Assembly (NCBI GenBank): GCA_042569905.1 | Contig: JBHPHA010000026.1 | Span: 1-15,579 of the forward strand | Length of the DNA: 15,579 nucleotides | Direction of reading: 5' to 3' | Source of the DNA: JBHPHA01 sp042569905 | GTDB lineage: Bacteria > Patescibacteriota > Minisyncoccia > Moranbacterales > UBA9337 | In this document: positions 1 to 6,145 of the stretch, one piece after another | How positions within the stretch are numbered: position 1 is the stretch's first letter | How the letters are laid out: each line of letters opens with the position of its first letter | The notes under the pieces: generated by a model | Databases searched by the model: none | The model's input: the letters and a program-made list of their open reading frames with translations, nothing else | Told to the model about the DNA's origin: nothing | Made by a program: the position numbers and the translations under genes

Positions 1-1
1 T

Positions 2-115
2 GGGGATAAATTTGAGTCAGTCGATGTTTTTAATGATGCAATTTTAAATAGAGGAGAAGAGATGGGAGGGGTTTTGTATGATAAGTATATTAATCAAATA
101 AGCGGTACGAATTAA
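2..115 (+). CDS. C-terminal end of an unidentified protein (5' truncated by window edge)
   Basis: An open frame runs from the window edge to a TAA at 113-115 and encodes 37 residues, ending LYDKYINQISGTN. It contains acidic and hydrophobic residues in ordinary protein proportions. The stop lies two bases before the ATG of the restriction endonuclease, so the two genes are probably co-transcribed and may be translationally coupled; the endonuclease has no strong ribosome-binding site of its own. That position suggests another component of the restriction-modification locus, such as a second methyltransferase or a controller. The visible tail has no motif that proves it, and I do not recognise the family. 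Confidence 0.5.
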   Translation, partial: GDKFESVDVFNDAILNRGEEMGGVLYDKYINQISGTN

Positions 116-117
116 AT

Positions 118-723
118 ATGAAAAAAGAAAAAATGAATTTATTGGGCAATCCAGAAGTTATTAAGTGGTGCTATGAAGGAATAACAGATGTTTCATTGAG
201 AAATACAAATGATGGTAAAAAGTTAAAAGAATCAAATAATATTGAGAAAGAATGGGGAAATAATATCATTGATGGAAATGGCGGTGGTCAATGGACAACA
301 CGTCTTTGTGAAGGTATTGTTATGGAAGCTTTGATTCGACTTGGAAGAAAAGAAGTTAGAAAAACTACTCTTAAGAAGAGCTCATTGAGAGACAAGAGGT
401 ATAGTCCTGATTTAGAGTGTGATGATTTTGTTTATGAGGTCAAGGGTAGAAATTGGACTACTCCAGGGACCGCAGGGGAAAAAATATTAGGAGTGCCGTT
501 GAAGTACGGAGAGGTGCCAAGGTTGTATGATAAGCCATTGCAAATAGTTTTAGTAGGATACCAGGAGTATGAAGCTCGCGAGGGGTTTGCTTTTGGAGAT
601 CTTCTTGATAAAGATGAGCAAACTAAAGAATTACAAGATAGCTTGGCTTTTTACAAGGAACATAGTATTGAATATGTTGCATTTACAGATATTTTAAAAG
701 AAATAGGCTTGAAAAATAATTAA
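118..723 (+). CDS. Type II restriction endonuclease, PD-(D/E)XK fold (201 aa)
   Basis: This is probably the DNA-cutting half of a type II restriction-modification system. The nuclease signature is visible as PD at residues 97-98 followed by E107-V-K109 (SPDLECDDFVYEVKGR), with an upstream Glu (E65) in a helix-like stretch that could complete the Mg-binding site. The region after the core (GTAGEKILGVPLKY, residues 117-130, then KPLQIVLVGYQEYE) looks like a conserved strand of the same fold. The methyltransferase gene follows after 22 bases in the same direction, the classic type II arrangement. The ATG at 118 is two bases after the preceding stop; an alternative ATG at 133 cannot be excluded. 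The exact subfamily and recognition site are not readable from the sequence. The nuclease call rests on the motif and the neighbouring gene. Confidence 0.75.
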   Translation: MKKEKMNLLGNPEVIKWCYEGITDVSLRNTNDGKKLKESNNIEKEWGNNIIDGNGGGQWTTRLCEGIVMEALIRLGRKEVRKTTLKKSSLRDKRYSPDLECDDFVYEVKGRNWTTPGTAGEKILGVPLKYGEVPRLYDKPLQIVLVGYQEYEAREGFAFGDLLDKDEQTKELQDSLAFYKEHSIEYVAFTDILKEIGLKNN

Positions 724-745
724 TAAGAGGTAATTTTTTTGAAAA

Positions 746-1480
746 ATGAAACTTCACCCTGAAAATTTTGAGTTAGAGTGTTCAACGGTTTGGTCATTTC
801 CAAGGCGAGGGAAGTGGGCTACTCATAAGTCGGATTGGAGGGGGAATTGGTCTCCTGAGGTGGTGAGGAATTTGATTTTAAGATATTCAAAAGAGAGGGA
901 TTATTTACTTGATTGCATGATTGGTGGTGGAACAACCGCTATTGAGGCGAAGATTTTAGATAGGCATATTACTTGTACAGATGTGAATAATGAAGCAATC
1001 CAAAGAACCGAGAGTTCTTTGGATTTTGTTTCTAGTAATGAATCAAAGCAAAGAATTAAGCTTTGTGATGCTAGGGCTTTAGATTTCATTAAGGATGAAG
1101 AAATTGATTTTGTGCTTACTCATCCACCTTATGCTGATATAATTAAATATAGCGATGGAAAAATTGAGGATGATTTGTCCAATATTCACTCAATTGATGG
1201 TTTCGCTGATGAAATGGAGAAAGTAGCGAAAGAGCTTTATCGTGTATTGAGGAAGGGAAAATATTGCGCGATTTTAATGGGAGACACACGTAGGGAGAAA
1301 ATGTATCAACCTCTTGCTTATAAGGTAATGGATAGATTTTTGAAACAAGGATTTCAATTGAAGGAGGATATAATTAAACAGCAGCATAATTGCAAGGCAA
1401 CTGGATTTTGGAAAACAAAATCCCAAGAATATAACTTTTTACTAATAATGCACGAACACTTATTTGTTTTTAAAAAATAA
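746..1480 (+). CDS. Site-specific DNA amino-methyltransferase, type II R-M partner (244 aa)
   Basis: The product is an S-adenosylmethionine-dependent methyltransferase that should protect host DNA from the upstream nuclease. The AdoMet-binding motif I appears as LLDCMIGGGTT (residues 54-64). The catalytic motif IV is THPPYADIIKYS (125-136), in the position of the (D/N/S)PP(Y/F) loop of N4-cytosine and N6-adenine enzymes. The N-terminal stretch RGNWSPEVVRNLILRYS (32-48) is typical of small type II amino-methyltransferases in which the helix before motif I contacts AdoMet. A strand-helix region (GKYCAILMGD, 171-180) follows the catalytic loop. The length fits a single-domain enzyme. A purine-rich stretch (TAAGAGG, 724-730) precedes the ATG by about 15 bases, longer than usual. 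His in place of S/D/N before PPY appears to be a subfamily feature, so I do not decide between N4C and N6A. Confidence 0.85.
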   Translation: MKLHPENFELECSTVWSFPRRGKWATHKSDWRGNWSPEVVRNLILRYSKERDYLLDCMIGGGTTAIEAKILDRHITCTDVNNEAIQRTESSLDFVSSNESKQRIKLCDARALDFIKDEEIDFVLTHPPYADIIKYSDGKIEDDLSNIHSIDGFADEMEKVAKELYRVLRKGKYCAILMGDTRREKMYQPLAYKVMDRFLKQGFQLKEDIIKQQHNCKATGFWKTKSQEYNFLLIMHEHLFVFKK

Positions 1481-1553
1481 AAGGAGAAACTCATGGACAA
1501 GGAATAAAAGAAGTCAACTATCTTTTAAAATAAACAACAGATTACATATTTAA

Positions 1554-1582
1554 TTGACAAATGCACCTTATTGGTATTTACT
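1554..1582 (+). promoter_or_regulatory. Sigma70-type promoter candidate for the 164-aa gene
   Basis: A perfect TTGACA at 1554-1559 is followed after 17 bases by TTTACT (or after 15 by TATTTA). The -10 is weak. A strong GGAGGTG ribosome-binding site follows at 1605-1611, which supports transcription starting here. Confidence 0.45.
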
Positions 1583-1683
1583 TGGTATTGAAGAAGTTTT
1601 TTTTGGAGGTGAATTGAAAGTGTATCAGATTTTATTAAGGAGGATAGGTTTTGTGTGAAGATTTATCTTAGGTGTTTGGGAAT

Positions 1684-2178
1684 ATGCACTTGGAATTGGT
1701 TTCGAGTAAGCTTGAATATAAGCTTGCTCCTCATCCTGACCCGGAAAAGCATAAGGATGGCTGTAGAAGAAGGCAAGTGGAGACCAGGAATCCCGAATGG
1801 TATAGGAAGCTTTTGAGAGTCTATCCATCGGAAAGAAAAAAGAGGAGGAGATATAGTAATCCAAAGAAAGTCGGATGTGATTCAAAAGTTAAAAGAAGGA
1901 ACATTGAGTCAATTCTTCTAAGGCTGTCGGAGGGTAAGAGTTCAAGATCAAAATATGCTGATGACTTGGAGGAGATTGCTCGAAAAAGATTGAAAGAATG
2001 GAACTGCTTAAAAACGGAAGTCGAAAAGTTTTTTTGGTTTCGATACAACCTGACTCTAGAAGAGGAGTTGATTGATTTTTTGAGTCATTTGAATGAAGAA
2101 GATTGGGAAGAGATCGGACGCTTCTATGAGTCCAATGGATGTTTTCCTGAATATGTTTATAATAAACCACCGTTCTAA
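1684..2178 (+). CDS. Orphan basic/acidic protein of unknown function (164 aa)
   Basis: I do not recognise this protein. The N-terminal half is strongly basic (ERKKRRRYSNPKK and KVKRR), which could suit nucleic-acid binding. The C-terminal half is acidic and helical (LEEIARKRLKEW, then LTLEEELIDFLSHLNEEDWEEIGRFY) and ends in aromatic and proline residues. There is no signal peptide or membrane segment. I chose ATG 1684 because TAGGTG sits about 9 bases upstream. GTG 1672 in the same frame directly follows a stop codon and has no ribosome-binding site. Two much better ribosome-binding sites farther upstream (1605-1611 and 1638-1643) serve only a 14-codon reading frame (1614-1658) or an overlapping frame from GTG 1655, so the 5' end may be rearranged or may include a leader peptide. 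The gene has its own promoter and terminator. Confidence 0.6.
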   Translation: MHLELVSSKLEYKLAPHPDPEKHKDGCRRRQVETRNPEWYRKLLRVYPSERKKRRRYSNPKKVGCDSKVKRRNIESILLRLSEGKSSRSKYADDLEEIARKRLKEWNCLKTEVEKFFWFRYNLTLEEELIDFLSHLNEEDWEEIGRFYESNGCFPEYVYNKPPF

Positions 2179-2208
2179 ACTGCTTACAAACTGGTAAGCA
2201 GTTTTTTT
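2178..2208 (+). terminator. Intrinsic terminator of the 164-aa gene
   Basis: A perfect 10-bp stem (AACTGCTTAC / GTAAGCAGTT) with a six-base loop is followed by a run of T. It starts inside the stop codon of the upstream gene. Confidence 0.9.
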
Positions 2209-2228
2209 ATTTGCATACTTAAGAAAGA

Positions 2229-2267
2229 AACCCCTCCTCAATCCTCCCCTTTAAAAAGGGGAGGAAG
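2229..2267. repeat. CCTCCTC...GGGGAGG palindromic repeat, copy 1
   Basis: CTCCCCTTT pairs with AAAGGGGAG around a tiny AA spacer, preceded by CCCCTCCTCAAT. The same unit recurs at 4694-4738 and 8725-8763. It lies in non-coding DNA after a terminator and resembles the REP/MITE-like palindromes common in repeat-rich genomes. Confidence 0.75.
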
Positions 2268-2431
2268 TTAGTTTTTTGTGAATGGTTTTTCTTTATAAAT
2301 CTCAATTGAAGGAGATGAAATGAAAGGAGCGTTTTTTGGTAGCATTGTTTTTGTTGGGGTGAGTGAAATCTGGGATGATAATGGGGAGGGGTGAATGTTT
2401 GAAGCTGGGATGGCAGTGATGGTGTTAGGAT

Positions 2432-2493
2432 GAGATCTCTCGACTTCACTTCACTCGTTCCTCTCCGCCTAGGCGGATCCGCTCGAGATGACA
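2432..2493 (+). repeat. GAGATCTC...CTCGAGATGACA repeat, copy 1
   Basis: The unit begins GAGATCTCTCGACTTCACTT, contains the perfect 14-base palindrome TCCGCCTAGGCGGA in its centre, and ends GCTCGAGATGACA. Nearly the same sequence is found at 3269-3330, with shortened or diverged versions at 3360-3414 and 8797-8846. The stretch from 2209 to 2700 holds no credible gene; it is made of these units and linkers such as GTTGTGCGTTGGGGTGAG. Confidence 0.8.
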
Positions 2494-2518
2494 ATGGGGG
2501 CGTGTTGTGCGTTGGGGT

Positions 2519-2553
2519 GAGATATTTTGACTCGTTCCTCGCTTGGGATGACA
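2519..2553 (+). repeat. Diverged GATGACA-tailed repeat
   Basis: GAGATATTTTGACTCGTTCC followed by TCGCTTGGGATGACA looks like a shortened version of the CTCGAGATGACA unit with the central palindrome lost. It is followed by AATGGGGG, as is copy 1. Confidence 0.6.
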
Positions 2554-2595
2554 ATGGGGGTATGTTGAAAATCTTTAGTTTATGGTTTTTGTTGG

Positions 2596-2622
2596 GGATC
2601 CTGAAACAAGTTCAGGATGACA
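2596..2622 (+). repeat. Short hairpin ATCCTGAA-N5-TTCAGGAT with GACA tail
   Basis: A perfect 8-bp inverted repeat with loop ACAAG is followed by GACA, giving the same GATGACA end as the longer units. I recall this short hairpin as a widespread intergenic repeat in several bacterial groups; only its structure is visible here. Confidence 0.75.
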
Positions 2623-2638
2623 GTGTTGTGCGTTGGGG

Positions 2639-2674
2639 TGAGATATTTTGATTCGTTTTTTGTTTGGGATGACA
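2639..2674 (+). repeat. Diverged GATGACA-tailed repeat
   Basis: GTGAGATATTTTGATTCG, then TTTGTTTGGGATGACA: a second decayed copy of the unit at 2519-2553, sharing the GTTGTGCGTTGGGGTGAGAT linker that precedes it. Confidence 0.55.
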
Positions 2675-2703
2675 AATCGGGATTTGATTAATTTTTAAGA
2701 AAT

Positions 2704-2734
2704 AAAAAAACTACCCGATGTTTATCGAGTAGTT
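2704..2734 (-). terminator. Intrinsic terminator of the 72-aa minus-strand gene
   Basis: Read on the minus strand, AACTACTCGAT pairs with ATCGGGTAGTT (one G-U pair) around a four-base loop and is followed by a run of seven T. It lies 39 bases after the stop codon of the small Cys-rich gene. Confidence 0.9.
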
Positions 2735-2773
2735 ACTGTACCTTAACTAAGTTTTTTTAATTTTGAGCTTTAT

Positions 2774-2992
2774 TTATATTCGACTTCTCCAATCCTCTTC
2801 TGCGGATCTTTTGTTGCTCCTGCCATTCACTTCCGCCCTGGTCTCAGCGACACAAGCACGAGGACCAAGATGCGATTTTGAGTTCATTATTGACAGGCAC
2901 GACCCGCACACGCTGTCGCAGTACACTCTGTAAGCTGGATCTAATGAGATATTACAAACACCAGACGTTGAGCCACATATTCCACATGCCAT
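2774..2992 (-). CDS. Small Cys-rich, probably zinc-binding protein (72 aa)
   Basis: The product is MACGICGSTSGVC followed by a Cys-rich stretch (YCDSVCGSC, residues 24-32) and a charged, Arg-rich tail. Cysteines at 3, 6, 13, 25, 29, 32 and 47 include two CxxC pairs (3/6 and 29/32), the layout of a treble-clef or zinc-ribbon knuckle. Although short, it is a complete transcription unit: a sigma70-type promoter with 17-base spacing (3044-3072), a GGAGG ribosome-binding site (3000-3004) seven bases before the ATG, and a strong terminator. No membrane segment is present. I do not recognise a named family; a metal-binding regulator or adaptor is a guess. It sits inside the repeat field but is not itself repeat-derived. 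Confidence 0.75.
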   Translation of the reverse strand: MACGICGSTSGVCNISLDPAYRVYCDSVCGSCLSIMNSKSHLGPRACVAETRAEVNGRSNKRSAEEDWRSRI

Positions 2993-3043
2993 TTCTTTTC
3001 CTCCGTTTAAGTAGCTATTAACTTCCTCTAAATTATATATAAG

Positions 3044-3072
3044 AGTTTAGCATAATATCATGTCATTGTCAA
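3044..3072 (-). promoter_or_regulatory. Sigma70-type promoter with extended -10 for the 72-aa gene
   Basis: On the minus strand TTGACA (3067-3072) is separated by 17 bases from TAAACT (3044-3049), which is preceded by TGC, an extended -10. The predicted start gives a leader of about 45 bases. Confidence 0.75.
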
Positions 3073-3177
3073 GAGTAAGAGGGGAGATAAAGGGGGTTGG
3101 GTACCTTTTTTAAAATTGATTTTTGAGTGGTTGCTGTGAATATTGAGGATGGATCTTCTCCTGAGGCGAACATACTG

Positions 3178-3240
3178 CCGGATAAGTTAATTTCTTTAAA
3201 CTCATTCTTCGCTTAAGAAATTGTACTTTCCAGGATGACA
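3178..3240 (+). repeat. CCGGATAAG...TTCC(A/G)GGATGACA long hairpin, copy A
   Basis: A roughly 63-base imperfect hairpin: GGATAAGTTAATTTCTTTAA on the left arm pairs with TTAAGAAATT-GTACTTTCC on the right, closed by a loop containing CTCATTCTTC. It ends GGATGACA followed by ACTGGGGGCG. Copies B (8593-8660) and C (11937-12004) are better preserved; this one lacks the outer GGATC on its left and has an A in the right arm, giving a mismatch. Confidence 0.8.
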
Positions 3241-3268
3241 ACTGGGGGCGTGTGGTTTTTGTTGGGGT

Positions 3269-3330
3269 GAGATCTCTAGACTTCACTTCACTCGTTTCTC
3301 TCCGCCTAGGCGGATCCGCTCGAGATGACA
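3269..3330 (+). repeat. GAGATCTC...CTCGAGATGACA repeat, copy 2
   Basis: Nearly identical to 2432-2493, with CTAGAC for CTCGAC near the start and TTTCTC for TTCCTC before the central TCCGCCTAGGCGGA palindrome. It is preceded by GTTTTTGTTGGGGTGA, a linker also seen near 2346 and 8780. From 3073 to 3580 there is no gene apart from repeat units and undistinguished AT-rich DNA. Confidence 0.8.
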
Positions 3331-3359
3331 ATCGACGGTAGGGTGTTGTGCGTTGGAGT

Positions 3360-3414
3360 GAGATCTCTCGACTACGTTTCACTTGTACCTCGCTTAACTC
3401 CGCTCGAGATGACA
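3360..3414 (+). repeat. GAGATCTC...CTCGAGATGACA repeat, copy 3 (shortened)
   Basis: Starts GAGATCTCTCGACTACG and ends CCGCTCGAGATGACA, but the central 14-base palindrome is replaced by GTACCTCGCTTAACT. The preceding linker GTTGTGCGTTGGAGTGA matches those before the other copies. Confidence 0.7.
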
Positions 3415-3580
3415 AGTAGAGGATGTTTGGGATTAAATACCTATTTAAATGGTAATTTAATTTGGTGGGGTGTGTGATTAGTAAATATCTAGGATCGTCC
3501 TAATTAGATAACATTCACTTTTTTGCTCTGAAAAGGGTGAAGAAATAATCTTAATTGAGATAGTTAATGATAAAGAAGCT

Positions 3581-3814
3581 ATGAGTGAAAATAATCAAAA
3601 AGTTAAATGTCTAAATTGTGAAGAACTGATTTCTATTGATGATGTGCTGACTCATTAGGTAGAGGAAAAAATCAAAAAAGAATTATATGCGAAAGATAAA
3701 GAAAGAGAAACTGAGATGGAAAAGGCTAAGGAGAGGCTAGAAAAGGAGAGATTTATTCTCAAGGAAAAAAGCCCGAGGGATTTTAATTCACCTGTGTTTA
3801 CTAATTTCACCTAG
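3581..3814 (+). pseudogene. Remnant of a DUF2130-like zinc-knuckle/coiled-coil gene with internal amber
   Basis: From ATG 3581 the frame reads MSENNQKVKCLNCEELISID and continues DVLTH before a TAG at 3656-3658. It then continues in the same frame as VEEKIKKELYAKDKERETEM with a Lys/Glu-rich coiled coil until TAG at 3812. DUF2130 proteins begin with a CPxCG-type knuckle followed by ...LTHQ(I/L)EEK and a long coiled coil, so the amber stands where Gln is usual (CAG to TAG). The family normally runs several hundred residues; here the coiled coil breaks off after about 30 residues into an unrelated tail, so the 3' portion is lost. The family assignment is from memory of the N-terminal pattern. Confidence 0.6.
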
Positions 3815-3819
3815 AAGGA

Positions 3820-3848
3820 TTGACAATCTTTGCTCTATGTGGTAGTCT
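3820..3848 (+). promoter_or_regulatory. Promoter candidate for the 231-aa membrane protein
   Basis: TTGACA at 3820-3825, a 17-base spacer, then TAGTCT at 3843-3848. The -10 is imperfect; TAGTAT at 3850-3855 is an alternative with too long a spacer. Confidence 0.5.
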
Positions 3849-3921
3849 TTAGTATGGTTTTTTGAAATATAAAAGATGGATAATCCATTTTTTTACTAAT
3901 AATACCTTATGGGGGTTTATT

Positions 3922-4617
3922 ATGGGTAAGTTTTTTTTGAGCATTATTTATTTAGCTATTCCGATTGCGTGTGTTACTTTTTTCATTTATGTTGCCAATT
4001 TTTCTACAGACACTAGAACAGTGGAAAAAGGCATTACCGAGAAAGTCTCACAGGACCAAGAAGCAATCACTGCAAACATTTCTGATCACGTTTGGGGCAC
4101 AATGGAAAGTTGCATAGCTGCGATTGGCAATAAAGTTTCAGCGGTTCAGAGCATGATGTTTCAGGATGTAACTCAATCGGATGTATTCTGGCTTTGCTGG
4201 AGTATAGTTGATCAATACATTCTATCGATGAAATGGTGGCAGATTGGCTTGGCTGTAGTCATTGGTGCTTATCTATTTTGCTATTTTGCAATGGTGACAG
4301 CTTCAAGCGTTGGCGTGTATATCAGTTGTTTTATGTCTATATGGGGAGCGTGGTTGGTTTGGTTTGCTTTTCATCATAGTTTTTGGGGTCCATTTTTCGG
4401 TTTTGCGGTGATAGAAATTGTTGTCGCATTTTCGTTCATTGCTGCCCATGATGAGACTATCCCTTATGTGCCAAGTGATCCCGTGGAATTAACTGCTGAG
4501 AACTATGAGTATTGGAGTACTCGAGCAAGTTCTTATGAAAAGGGGGATTTCCTCATGTCTGATGAGGGTCAGAGATACATGAGAATGCAGAAGTTTCTTG
4601 ATGAGGAAGATGACTAA
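3922..4617 (+). CDS. Multi-pass membrane protein of unknown function (231 aa)
   Basis: I do not recognise the family. Residues 4-25 form an N-terminal membrane segment or uncleaved signal anchor. A soluble region of about 80 residues follows, with two conspicuous Trp/Cys positions (WLCWSIVD, 90-97). Then come three closely spaced membrane helices (about 105-127, 130-150 and 155-175) rich in Trp and Phe, and a polar acidic tail (176-231, ending FLDEEDD) probably in the cytoplasm. ATG 3922 is chosen because GGGGG lies six bases upstream; a TTG at 3862 in the same frame would add 20 residues but has no ribosome-binding site. The gene has its own promoter and terminator. Its downstream neighbour is an SPFH protein, a class that often works with membrane partners, so a functional pair is possible but the intervening terminator argues against one strict operon. 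Confidence 0.7.
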   Translation: MGKFFLSIIYLAIPIACVTFFIYVANFSTDTRTVEKGITEKVSQDQEAITANISDHVWGTMESCIAAIGNKVSAVQSMMFQDVTQSDVFWLCWSIVDQYILSMKWWQIGLAVVIGAYLFCYFAMVTASSVGVYISCFMSIWGAWLVWFAFHHSFWGPFFGFAVIEIVVAFSFIAAHDETIPYVPSDPVELTAENYEYWSTRASSYEKGDFLMSDEGQRYMRMQKFLDEEDD

Positions 4618-4630
4618 CGCAAATTGCGTT
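4616..4630. repeat. Perfect short inverted repeat AACGCAA-A-TTGCGTT
   Basis: A 7-bp perfect stem with a one-base centre overlaps the stop codon of the membrane-protein gene, ahead of its terminator. It may stabilise the 3' end or be a protein-binding palindrome; nothing more is visible. Confidence 0.5.
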
Positions 4631-4640
4631 TCATTCAAGG

Positions 4641-4672
4641 GTCTGGAGTATAATATACTTCAGGCTTTTTTT
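4641..4672 (+). terminator. Intrinsic terminator of the 231-aa membrane protein gene
   Basis: GTCTGGAGTATA pairs with TATACTTCAGGC (two G-U pairs) and is followed by seven T. Confidence 0.85.
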
Positions 4673-4693
4673 ATTGAAGTGTAAAATTGAGAA

Positions 4694-4738
4694 ACCCCTC
4701 CTCGGTCCTCCCCTTGAAGATTGCGAAGGGGAGGAGGT
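4694..4738. repeat. CCTCCTC...GGGGAGG palindromic repeat, copy 2, in the SPFH leader
   Basis: CCCCTCCTCGGT then CCTCCCCTT pairs with AAGGGGAGGAGG across a GAAGATTGCG loop. It ends nine bases before the GGAGGA ribosome-binding site of the SPFH gene. If transcribed, it would form a very stable hairpin in the 5' leader; its GGAGGAGG arm also resembles a ribosome-binding site. Confidence 0.8.
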
Positions 4739-4761
4739 ATGGATATGGAGGAAAATTGCTC

Positions 4762-5973
4762 ATGATTCCGAAAATGTTTGGTATCAATGACGCGGGACAC
4801 CGAACGGTGATTCAGTACATCAATGGTACGCTGTACGTCAAGTTCTCTCCCGGCTGGTATTTCCAAGGGTTTGGATCGATTGAAGAATATAACGATGTGG
4901 TAACCTTTGATTTCGACAAAACTGATGCCGAAGGTGACGAAGCAACCATCGACCAGAAAGGTATTATTGTCCGTTATCAGGACGGTGGTAATGGTAGGAT
5001 TTACGGTAAATCGCGATATAGCCTTCCGGGGGACGAGCCGACTATGGTCAGTCTCCACAAGGCATTTCGATCAAACGTGGGTGTTGCACAGAAGTTGTTG
5101 AAGGCTGTGACAGAGGAGGCTGAAAACCTCACCGCAGGGCTTATGTCCTCTGAGGAAGCTTATGCAACAAAACGCGGGATTTTTACTCAGTGGAGTCATC
5201 AACAGGTAGCTAACGGAAAGTTCATGACGGAACTGAAAGAGGTTAAGCGAGAGGATGAAGCTACTGGTAAAAAAGTAATGAAAACCGTCCCTGAAATTAA
5301 ATATGGCGATGACGGATTACCAATGCAGTTCCCCAGCGACCTGAAAGAGTATGGTATCACAGTAAGTGGTTATCAGATTACCGATTGGGATTTCGAGCCT
5401 AAGACATTGGCTCAAATTGCTACCAAACGTGAAGCAACCATGGCTATTATCACCGCCAAAGCCAATGCTGAACGGGCTAAACAAGATGCTATTACTGCCG
5501 AAGAGCAGGGTAAAGCTAATGTTATGACCGCTAAGTATGAAAAGGAAGTTGAAAAGCAACGAGCCGTTGTTGATGCTGAAATGGCAAAGGAGGTTGCTGT
5601 AATTAATGCAACACGGAATGTTGATGTCGCTGCCCAGCAGAAGTTGGAAGCGGAGCAGAAGAAACTGACTGCCGCCGAGTACAAACAAGAGCAAATCCTT
5701 CGTGGTGAAGGTGATGCTTCCTATAAGCGTCTCGTTCTTGAAGCTGATGGTGCATTGGCCCAGAAGCTTGAAACATACGAGAATGTTTTGGAGAATTTCG
5801 CTAGAGAGTTCGGAAAACAGAAATGGGTTCCGGAAGTTCAGATGGGCGGAAGTGGTCCTGGAGGTGATGCTGCTGGAAATGAAGCAGCTAACCTGATTAA
5901 CTTGTTGACTGCCAAGACCCTGAGTGATCTTGGATTAGACATGTCAATTACGACCGGAGAAACGACGAACTAA
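4762..5973 (+). CDS. SPFH/band-7 domain protein, soluble form with long coiled coil (403 aa)
   Basis: The protein looks like an SPFH (stomatin/prohibitin/flotillin) family member. Residues 1-220 form the band-7-like beta/alpha domain: an opening strand (RTVIQYINGTLYVKFSPGWY, 14-33), strands around 45-72, a helix with an ...LLKAVTEEAENLTAG... segment at 111-126, and a strand ending ITVSGYQITDWDFEP (199-213). A long Ala/Glu/Lys coiled coil follows (about 218-325), then a Gly-rich linker (PEVQMGGSGPGGDAAG) and a short C-terminal helix. Typical members have an N-terminal membrane anchor; none is visible here. ATG 4762 is preferred because GGAGGA lies nine bases upstream; the frame can be read back to 4687 but that part is the palindromic repeat. 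Codon choice (many C-ending codons, CGT/CGC Arg) is richer in G+C than its AGA/ATT-heavy neighbours, hinting at transfer or high expression. Cytoplasmic SPFH proteins also occur in large phages. Confidence 0.75.
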   Translation: MIPKMFGINDAGHRTVIQYINGTLYVKFSPGWYFQGFGSIEEYNDVVTFDFDKTDAEGDEATIDQKGIIVRYQDGGNGRIYGKSRYSLPGDEPTMVSLHKAFRSNVGVAQKLLKAVTEEAENLTAGLMSSEEAYATKRGIFTQWSHQQVANGKFMTELKEVKREDEATGKKVMKTVPEIKYGDDGLPMQFPSDLKEYGITVSGYQITDWDFEPKTLAQIATKREATMAIITAKANAERAKQDAITAEEQGKANVMTAKYEKEVEKQRAVVDAEMAKEVAVINATRNVDVAAQQKLEAEQKKLTAAEYKQEQILRGEGDASYKRLVLEADGALAQKLETYENVLENFAREFGKQKWVPEVQMGGSGPGGDAAGNEAANLINLLTAKTLSDLGLDMSITTGETTN

Positions 5974-6003
5974 AAATAAAAAAGCTTAGTAATTAGGCGT
6001 AGT

Positions 6004-6037
6004 AACGGATAAGATTATATATCTTATCCGTTTTTTT
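6004..6037 (+). terminator. Intrinsic terminator of the SPFH gene
   Basis: AACGGATAAGAT pairs perfectly with ATCTTATCCGTT around a five-base loop, followed by T6-7. Confidence 0.95.
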
Positions 6038-6145
6038 ATTTACCTAAATAGTAATTATTATCGTTACTGAAACTCAGGAGGCTGGATATTTTTTGGAATT
6101 CAGGATAATAAGGTCCAGTTTTTAGTTAAATATGAAGTAAATTGA

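Noticed and set aside
1493..1507. ATG with a good AGGAG site after the methyltransferase
   Set aside because: It encodes only four codons before TAA, too short to call; at most a vestige of a lost gene.
2219..2554. Minus-strand open frame across the repeat field (with similar ones at 2430-2651 plus and 3110-3415 minus)
   Set aside because: The translations are simply the palindromic repeats read through (Ser/Arg-rich SSRADPPRRR-type strings recurring in each). No ribosome-binding site; not genes.
2432..3414. CRISPR array
   Set aside because: Repeats are of several kinds, irregularly spaced, palindromic and decayed, with no uniform spacers and no cas genes nearby.
4687..4761. N-terminal extension of the SPFH gene
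   Set aside because: These 25 codons are the palindromic repeat; ATG 4762 has a proper ribosome-binding site.
5317..5694. Long antisense open frames opposite the SPFH gene
   Set aside because: Mirror of the Ala/Glu-rich coiled coil (giving Ser/Cys/Phe-rich strings), no start signals; shadow frames.
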